A stretch of DNA of 19,701 nt, from the NCBI GenBank assembly GCA_023423995.1, contig JAFAEL010000171.1:1-19701 (forward strand), given 5' to 3'. A program made the translations under genes and the position numbers. Below, piece after piece: positions 15,162-19,701 of the stretch; positions within the stretch are counted from its first letter, which is position 1; the number at the start of each line of letters is the position of its first letter. The stretch is from Pseudomonadota bacterium (GTDB lineage: Bacteria; Pseudomonadota; Alphaproteobacteria; Rhizobiales; Beijerinckiaceae). Below the pieces are notes generated by a model, which was given only the letters and a program-made list of their open reading frames with translations, was not told where the DNA came from and ran no database searches.

Positions 15162-17795
15162 TCACTCCCCGCCATCGGGTGCCTTTCCGTGCGACGTGTG
15201 CCGACGGGTCGACGCTGGCCTCGGACTGGCTGCCATGCGTTTTCCAAACTCCGCCGCCGCCAGATAGGCGGCGGTAAGCGCGATGATGCAGCCCCAGATC
15301 GTCCCGGGAAGCGCAACGAAGCCAAGCGGGGCGCCGATCTCGGACGCGAGCAGCAGCGCGCAACCGAGCGCCAGGAGCGAGCTTGCGGAGAGCGCGGGAT
15401 GCGGCCGCCCCTTCAGCGATGGCCCGTTCGTCCGGATCACGAAGACGACGAGGATCTGGGTCGCCATCGACTCGACGAACCATGCGGTCCGAAAGGTTGC
15501 CGCGTCGGCTTCGAACACCCAGAGCAAGAGACCGAACGTCGCCATGTCGAAGAACGAGGACAGCAGGCCCATGACGAGGGCGAACCGCAACACGCCGCGA
15601 ATGTCCCAGTTGTGAGGCTCTGCCATCTCCTCCGGCTCGACCGTATCGAACGGTATCCCGAGCTCCGAGACGTCGTAAATCAGGTTGTTGATCAGGACTT
15701 GGATCGGGAGGAGCGGCAGGAAGGGCAGTAGCAAGGGCGCCGCCGACATCGACACCATGTTCCCGAGGTTCGAGCTCGCCCCGGCTCGCACATACTTCAT
15801 GATGTTCGAGAAGGTCCGCCGCCCTTCCTCGGCGCCGTCCGCGACGACCCCGAGGTCCTGGTTCAGCAGGATGATATCCGCCGCCTCGCGCGCGACATTG
15901 CTGCCCTCGGCAACCGAGAGGCCGACATCGGCTGCCCGGATCGCCGGGGCGTCGTTGATGCCGTCGCCGAGGAAGCCCACCACATGGCCCCGCGCCCTGA
16001 GCGCGCGCACGATCCTGCTCTTCTGCTCGGGGGACACGCGTGCGTAGAGATCCGTATGCGAGGCGCGATGCGCCAGCTGAGTGTCCGTCAGCCGCCCGAT
16101 GTCTTCACCGGTGAGGACGCCACGCGCCGGCAGGCCCAGCTCGCCGATGAGGTGGCGAACCACTCTCGGGTCGTCCCCGGAGATGATCTTGACGGCGACG
16201 CCCTTGCCGCGAAGCCGCGCGATCGCTGCCGTGGCAGAGGCCTTGGGGGGATCCCGAAAGAGGCAGAACCCGGCGAGCGCGAGATCGTTCTCGTCCTCGA
16301 GGCCGATCGTCGTGCTTCCCGGTGCTCGCTTCCATGCCACCGCGAGCAGGCGGAAGCCCTGCTCTGCGTGGGCCTGGCAGAGTGCGCCGACGCGCTCCCT
16401 CATCCGATCGTCCATGGCGCCCGTCGGCCCATCCGGGAGACCGAGAGCCGGGCAGAGCGGCAGGACGTGCTCGGGGGCGCCCTTGATAACGATCAGCCGC
16501 TCCCCTCGCGTCTCGGCCAGCACGGCCGAGCGCCGTCGTTCGAAGTCGAACGGCGCATCGGCGATGCGCGTCCATTGCTGTGCCTCGCCGTCTCCGCCCC
16601 CCGCCAGGATCGCGGCATCGAGCGGCGTCGTGAGCCCGGTCGAGAAGCGACTGTTGACGCGAGCGAGTTCGGCAACGAGTCCGGAGCGAGCACCCGACGA
16701 TGTCACGGCTTCCGCCAACTCGACCTCCGCTTTGGTCAGGGTTCCGGTCTTGTCGGTGCAGAGCGTGTCCATCGCGCCGAGGTCATGGATGGCCGGTAGC
16801 GATCGGACGATCACCTTGCGGCCGGCCATCCGCACGGCGCCTCGGGCCAGGGTCACGGTCATGACCATGGGCAGGAGCTCGGGTGTGATCCCGACCGCGA
16901 TGGCGACCGCGAAGAGAAAGGACTCGAGCGGAGGACGATGAAGCGCCAGCTGCGAGAGAAGGACGAACAGCAGGAGGAAGATCGTCAGCCGCAGCACCAC
17001 GATCCCGAGCCGATGCAGCCCGCGTTCGAGAGCCCCGGGCGAGCCGGCCGAGCGAAGCTCCGCTGCGATCTGGCCGAGGCGCGTCCGGGCCCCGGTCGCG
17101 ACGACCCAGAGCTTGGCGTCTCCGCTCACCAGGGCGGTGCCGGCAAACAGGGCATTGAGGTCCGTGAGAGCCGACCTGTCTTCCCGCGCAGATTCCTTGT
17201 CGACCGGGTAGGGCTCGCCCGTCAGCAGCGCCTCGTCAGCCCGCGCCGAGGTGGAGGACAGGATCACGCCGTCCGCGGGCACGAGATCGCCTGCCCTCAG
17301 GAGGGCGATGTCGCCGGGTACGATCCGGTCGATCGGCACCCCGACCGGCGAGCCATCCCGCAGGATCGTGGCCACAATCGCAACCGACCCCTGGAGCGCG
17401 GCCACGGAAGCCTCGGCGCTATGCTCCTGGACGCTCTCGAGAGTGACCGAGAGCAGAACGACGACCGCGATCGTCGCGAAACTCGCCCAGTCCCCTGCGA
17501 TCGCCGAGACCAGCGCCGCCGCAAGCAGGATCGCGACGAGCGGCTCTGCCAGCTTTCGCGCGATCCGGAGGACGAGCCGACGCCTGGCCGGAGGCGACGC
17601 CAGGTTTGGACCAAAGCGAGACAAGCGCTCGGCCGCCTCCTGGGAGGTGAGACCGGCCGGTGCGCACCCGACCCTGTCCGCGATCGCCGCGAGCGTTCCC
17701 GTCCAGAAGGAAGGCGCATCCTGCCTACCGCGCAGGCCGGCGAGACTCCTCGGGGACGGGATCGCGCCATTCGGAATGCCGTCCCCGGTCGCCAT
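15162..17795 (-). CDS. mgtA: Magnesium-translocating P-type ATPase (MgtA/MgtB type)
   Basis: An 877-residue P3B-type ATPase of the inner membrane that takes up Mg2+ (possibly also other divalent ions). The order is cation-ATPase N-terminal segment (33-65), two membrane helices (about 80-120), actuator domain with LTGEP (191-195), two helices with the P3B signature GITPELLPMVMTV (302-314), phosphorylation motif DKTGTLT (D348), nucleotide-binding KGAPE (438-442), hinge GDGINDAP (610-617) and about six C-terminal helices (from about 660). The length is close to the E. coli protein (about 898). The GITPELLPM string and the C-terminal LPIQVLINNLIYDVSELGIP are specific to Mg ATPases. ATG at 17795 is used; no strong ribosome site is seen. 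It lies 82 bp after the host-attachment gene on the same strand; no M-box riboswitch or long mgtL-like leader fits in this gap. Confidence 0.94.
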   Translation of the reverse strand: MATGDGIPNGAIPSPRSLAGLRGRQDAPSFWTGTLAAIADRVGCAPAGLTSQEAAERLSRFGPNLASPPARRRLVLRIARKLAEPLVAILLAAALVSAIAGDWASFATIAVVVLLSVTLESVQEHSAEASVAALQGSVAIVATILRDGSPVGVPIDRIVPGDIALLRAGDLVPADGVILSSTSARADEALLTGEPYPVDKESAREDRSALTDLNALFAGTALVSGDAKLWVVATGARTRLGQIAAELRSAGSPGALERGLHRLGIVVLRLTIFLLLFVLLSQLALHRPPLESFLFAVAIAVGITPELLPMVMTVTLARGAVRMAGRKVIVRSLPAIHDLGAMDTLCTDKTGTLTKAEVELAEAVTSSGARSGLVAELARVNSRFSTGLTTPLDAAILAGGGDGEAQQWTRIADAPFDFERRRSAVLAETRGERLIVIKGAPEHVLPLCPALGLPDGPTGAMDDRMRERVGALCQAHAEQGFRLLAVAWKRAPGSTTIGLEDENDLALAGFCLFRDPPKASATAAIARLRGKGVAVKIISGDDPRVVRHLIGELGLPARGVLTGEDIGRLTDTQLAHRASHTDLYARVSPEQKSRIVRALRARGHVVGFLGDGINDAPAIRAADVGLSVAEGSNVAREAADIILLNQDLGVVADGAEEGRRTFSNIMKYVRAGASSNLGNMVSMSAAPLLLPFLPLLPIQVLINNLIYDVSELGIPFDTVEPEEMAEPHNWDIRGVLRFALVMGLLSSFFDMATFGLLLWVFEADAATFRTAWFVESMATQILVVFVIRTNGPSLKGRPHPALSASSLLALGCALLLASEIGAPLGFVALPGTIWGCIIALTAAYLAAAEFGKRMAASPRPASTRRHTSHGKAPDGGE

Positions 17796-17851
17796 GCCGC
17801 TTCAAGGCTTGCGCCAGCCGAGAGGCTGAAGGGGCGCGGGCAGGGCTACAC

Positions 17852-17879
17852 GAACATCCTCCCGCCCCCGGGGATGTTC
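17852..17879 (-). terminator. Hairpin at the stop of the host-attachment gene, before mgtA
   Basis: GAACATCC (17852-17859) and GGATGTTC (17872-17879) form a perfect 8-bp stem with a 12-base, GC-rich loop. On the minus strand it overlaps the TGA stop (17880-17878). The tail is not T-rich, so it is a weak terminator or an RNA processing stem. It would reduce but not exclude read-through into mgtA. Confidence 0.5.
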
Positions 17880-18327
17880 AGCCATCGGTGAGGTGCCGCG
17901 CGATCTCGGCGGCCGAAAGCTTCGTCAGGTCCTTTGCGATCTCGGCCGTGAGGCTCGCCCGCAATTCGGCAGACATCTCATCGCGCAGGATCGCCAGGGT
18001 GCGAGGTGGCGCCACGAGGATGATCCGCCTCGAAGGCCGAGCGCGATGGTGTTCCTCCAGCTGCCGCCCGACCTTCAGGACGAACGCCTCGGCGGCTGCC
18101 CCGTGGAAGTCCTCCTGCTCCACGGAGCTTCGATGAGAACCCGAGGTAACCCTCCCGGGTCTGTCCGAGCCCTGGTCACGCGTCGGCGGATTCTCTTCCA
18201 GCTCCAGCACTTGCCCCAGGTGCAGGTCCGGCGACACCGCACCTCCGCGGTTCTCGAGAAACAGGGCCTTCCTCCCGTCGCAGACGAGGACACATGCTTC
18301 GTGGGGGATGGTGATTGGCGCGGACAT
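17878..18327 (-). CDS. Host attachment protein family (PF10116-like)
   Basis: A 149-residue protein. The N-terminal VLVCDGRKALFLENRGG strand-loop (residues 13-29), LEENPPTRDQGSDRPGR (about 43-59), a central linker, the QEDFHGAAAEAFVLKVGRQL helix (71-90) and RRIILVAPPRTLAILRD (99-115) match the family named 'protein required for attachment to host cells', related to the baeRF/eRF1-like fold. The name comes from Agrobacterium work; the biochemical role of most members is unknown. It is cytosolic, with no signal peptide. ATG at 18327 has GGGAG 6 bases upstream. It lies upstream of mgtA on the same strand with a hairpin in between. The gene end is rich in helical charged residues, as is usual in the family. 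Confidence 0.85.
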   Translation of the reverse strand: MSAPITIPHEACVLVCDGRKALFLENRGGAVSPDLHLGQVLELEENPPTRDQGSDRPGRVTSGSHRSSVEQEDFHGAAAEAFVLKVGRQLEEHHRARPSRRIILVAPPRTLAILRDEMSAELRASLTAEIAKDLTKLSAAEIARHLTDG

Positions 18328-18452
18328 CGAATGCTCCCGCTCTCATCCCGGCATAACGCCTGGGAACCCGATTATGTCATGGCGTCCCGATCCGTCCTCC
18401 GTCCACGTCACCGCACCGCAGGGTGCGACTTCGGGCGACCGCTCCCTTTCGC

Positions 18453-18677
18453 CTAGTTGGCTGGGTTGAGCCGGATCGTGCAGAGCAGCAGCCCGGTCTC
18501 GTCGACGACCTCGAGCCGCCATCCATTCCAGTCCCGGAGTGGTTCGGAGTACTCGGCGCGGAGTTCCGCGATCGCCTGGACAGCCTTGTCCCGCGCTTCG
18601 GCAACGCTGCTCACCTCGACACCTTGCCGGTCGAGCATCGGGCCATCGCCGCCCATCAAGTGGAAGTAGCAGCGCAA
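18453..18677 (-). CDS. DUF6894 family protein, TTG start
   Basis: A 74-residue protein matching the DUF6894 pattern: RCYFHLMGGDG at the start, DRQGVEVSSVAEARDKAVQA in the middle, then WNGWRLEVVDETGLLLCTI at the end. Members are common small proteins in Methylobacterium and Bradyrhizobium, with no known function. The start is TTG at 18677: it gives exactly the family's N-terminus, there is no ATG upstream that fits, and a GAGGA site (18689-18685) lies 7 bases before it. It is soluble, with no signal peptide. Confidence 0.8.
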   Translation of the reverse strand: MRCYFHLMGGDGPMLDRQGVEVSSVAEARDKAVQAIAELRAEYSEPLRDWNGWRLEVVDETGLLLCTIRLNPAN

Positions 18678-18720
18678 CGCGAGTTCCTCGGCCTATCCGT
18701 CGCCCTCCTGGCCTTCCAGC

Positions 18721-19014
18721 CTACGGTGCCGCCTTCGGTCCGGCGCGTGGCCGCCCCGCTTCCTTCCAGGCTCGCAGGATGTCGCAGAGCTTGAGCCGGT
18801 CCGCGTGCATCATGGCCTGCATGATCGGCTCGGCCAGAAGCTCGCCCAAACCCGGCTCGTGGTGATGGCGTGTGCTCGCTCGGCCGCCTTGATCCGCTCG
18901 GCGGGAAGCATTGCTGGATCCGCCCTGGAGAACCCGGATCTCGCCTCCCGGGATCCGCCGCAGCTGCGCCTTGATGTGCTCGAGGGCGTCTCGATGAGTT
19001 GGCCGCATGGGCAT
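18721..19014 (-). CDS. Small hypothetical protein, possibly frameshifted in its middle
   Basis: A 97-residue frame with a good ribosome site (GAGG 7 bases before ATG 19014). Its start (THRDALEHIKAQLRRIPGGE) and end (GLGELLAEPIMQAMMHADRL, then LRAWKEAG) look like a normal small helical protein. The middle (about residues 31-53, Ser/Arg/His-rich) does not. There, one base over, another frame reads AMLPAERIKAAERAHAITTS, which looks far more protein-like. Two compensating single-base shifts would explain this. So the gene may be real with two sequence changes or errors, or decayed. I do not recognise a named family. Confidence 0.45.
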   Translation of the reverse strand: MPMRPTHRDALEHIKAQLRRIPGGEIRVLQGGSSNASRRADQGGRASTRHHHEPGLGELLAEPIMQAMMHADRLKLCDILRAWKEAGRPRAGPKAAP

Positions 19015-19171
19015 GGGCTTGCCTCAAGCGTGGAAGTCTGAGGGCCAAGGCTGCCGCGCACGGGGGAAGCCCGCCTTGATCTCGATCAAACCGTTGCAAC
19101 TGCCGAACGACCGGGAGGGAGGGCAGCTTGCCGTCGATGCGACTGGCCTCGGGCTACTCCACGCCGCGATG

Positions 19172-19701
19172 TCAAAGAGCCAGCGAGGGTTCAGGGGCGG
19201 GGGCGCCCTCCAGGCGGGAGGCCGCGATGCGGCCGGCGAGCAGGAGCGCGTTACGGGTGGCGCCGGGATGCGCAATGCCCTGGCCGGCGATGTCGTAGGC
19301 CGAGCCATGGGCAGGCGTGCAGATGGGAAAGGGAAAGCCGCCGAGCAGCGTCACGCCGCGCTCGAAGCCGAGCAGCTTCATCGCGATCTGCCCCTGGTCG
19401 TGGTACATCGTCAGCACGGCGTCGAAGGCGCCCTTGGTGGCGCGCAGGAAGACGGTGTCCGACGGGAACGGGCCGTCGGCGCGGACGCCCTCCCGCTGCG
19501 CCGCCTCGACGGCCGGGCGGATGACCTCATCGTCCTCGTGACCGAAATTCCCGCCATCGCCGGCATGCGGATTGAGGGCCGCGACGGCGATCCGCGGCGC
19601 GTCGAACCCGGCCGCCCGCATGGAGGCGTCCGTGAGCCGGAGGCCGCGCAGCACGCTCGCCTCGGTGATCAGGCTCGCCACCTTCGAGAGCGGCACGTGG
19701 G
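19172..19701 (-). CDS. PdxA-family 4-phosphate dehydrogenase, C-terminal half (5' end outside window)
   Basis: The frame runs off the right edge; the visible 176 residues are the C-terminal half. Metal-site histidines of PdxA are all present: the His in HVPL at the edge (H166 in E. coli), the one in NPHAGDGG (H211) and the one in PAHGSAYDIAG (H266). MYHDQGQIAMKLLGFERGV is the family's hallmark. PdxA oxidises 4-hydroxythreonine 4-phosphate in vitamin B6 synthesis. The C-terminal GGFPFPICTPAHGSAYDIAG differs from housekeeping PdxA and resembles the PdxA2 group, some of which are D-threonate/D-erythronate 4-phosphate dehydrogenases of sugar-acid catabolism, so no symbol is given. The GTG at 19696 inside HVPL is internal, not the start. 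Confidence 0.88.
   Translation of the reverse strand, partial: HVPLSKVASLITEASVLRGLRLTDASMRAAGFDAPRIAVAALNPHAGDGGNFGHEDDEVIRPAVEAAQREGVRADGPFPSDTVFLRATKGAFDAVLTMYHDQGQIAMKLLGFERGVTLLGGFPFPICTPAHGSAYDIAGQGIAHPGATRNALLLAGRIAASRLEGAPAPEPSLAL

Noticed and set aside
17796..17877. M-box riboswitch or mgtL-type leader before mgtA
   Set aside because: Only 82 bp lie between the upstream stop and the mgtA start, and they hold just one simple stem; too short for these leaders.
15984..17891. Long plus-strand open frames across the MgtA gene
   Set aside because: They are antisense to a P-type ATPase with DKTGTLT, TGE and GDGINDAP motifs; the translated frames are Arg-rich and motif-free.
1..19701. CRISPR array, tRNA, rRNA or phage/defence genes
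   Set aside because: No regularly spaced direct repeats, tRNA-like cloverleaf, rRNA segment, phage structural motif or known defence domain was found by reading both strands.

Overview
The window looks like chromosome of a high-GC alphaproteobacterium of the Hyphomicrobiales (Rhizobiales) type, with Methylobacterium or a close relative as the best guess. The pointers are an acdR-acdS pair, a DUF1127 small protein, a DUF6894 protein, a 'host attachment' protein and strong G/C third-position use in the right-hand two thirds. This placement is inferred from gene content; no marker gene settles it.

Left part (1-9947), cell-surface polysaccharide accessory region. It opens with the tail of an IS3-family (IS407-like) element (1-114), followed by about 485 bp without a recognisable gene. 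Next come a 1242-residue multidomain glycosyltransferase (GWxWDP-type N-terminal domain, TPR repeats, GT4 domain, GT9 domain) and a DUF6165 protein. A GT25-type glycosyltransferase lies on the minus strand, divergent from a secreted polysaccharide-lyase-like protein. The last gene here is a 1043-residue minus-strand fusion of a polysaccharide pyruvyl transferase and an FrhB-like Fe-S flavoprotein. The 5' half is visibly less GC-rich and has relaxed third positions, which suggests acquired DNA. Together these genes could build, decorate (pyruvyl ketal, extra sugars) and trim an exopolysaccharide or LPS.

Middle (9954-14082). A gene-poor gap of about 690 bp leads to the divergent acdR (Lrp/AsnC regulator, minus) and acdS (ACC deaminase, plus). 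A small uncharacterised ORF and an orphan OmpR-type response regulator follow acdS on the same strand, and then a DUF1127 protein. ACC deaminase degrades the ethylene precursor of plants, so this suggests a plant-associated lifestyle.

Right part (14289-19701). A secreted alpha/beta hydrolase (plus) converges on an MgtA-type P-type ATPase (minus). The ATPase is preceded on the same strand by a host-attachment-family protein. Upstream are a DUF6894 protein with a TTG start, a small ORF that looks frameshifted twice, and, running off the right edge, the C-terminal half of a PdxA-family dehydrogenase.

The most unusual items are the two giant fusions, GWxWDP-TPR-GT4-GT9 and pyruvyl transferase-FrhB. 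No CRISPR array, tRNA, rRNA, prophage or recognisable defence system was seen.
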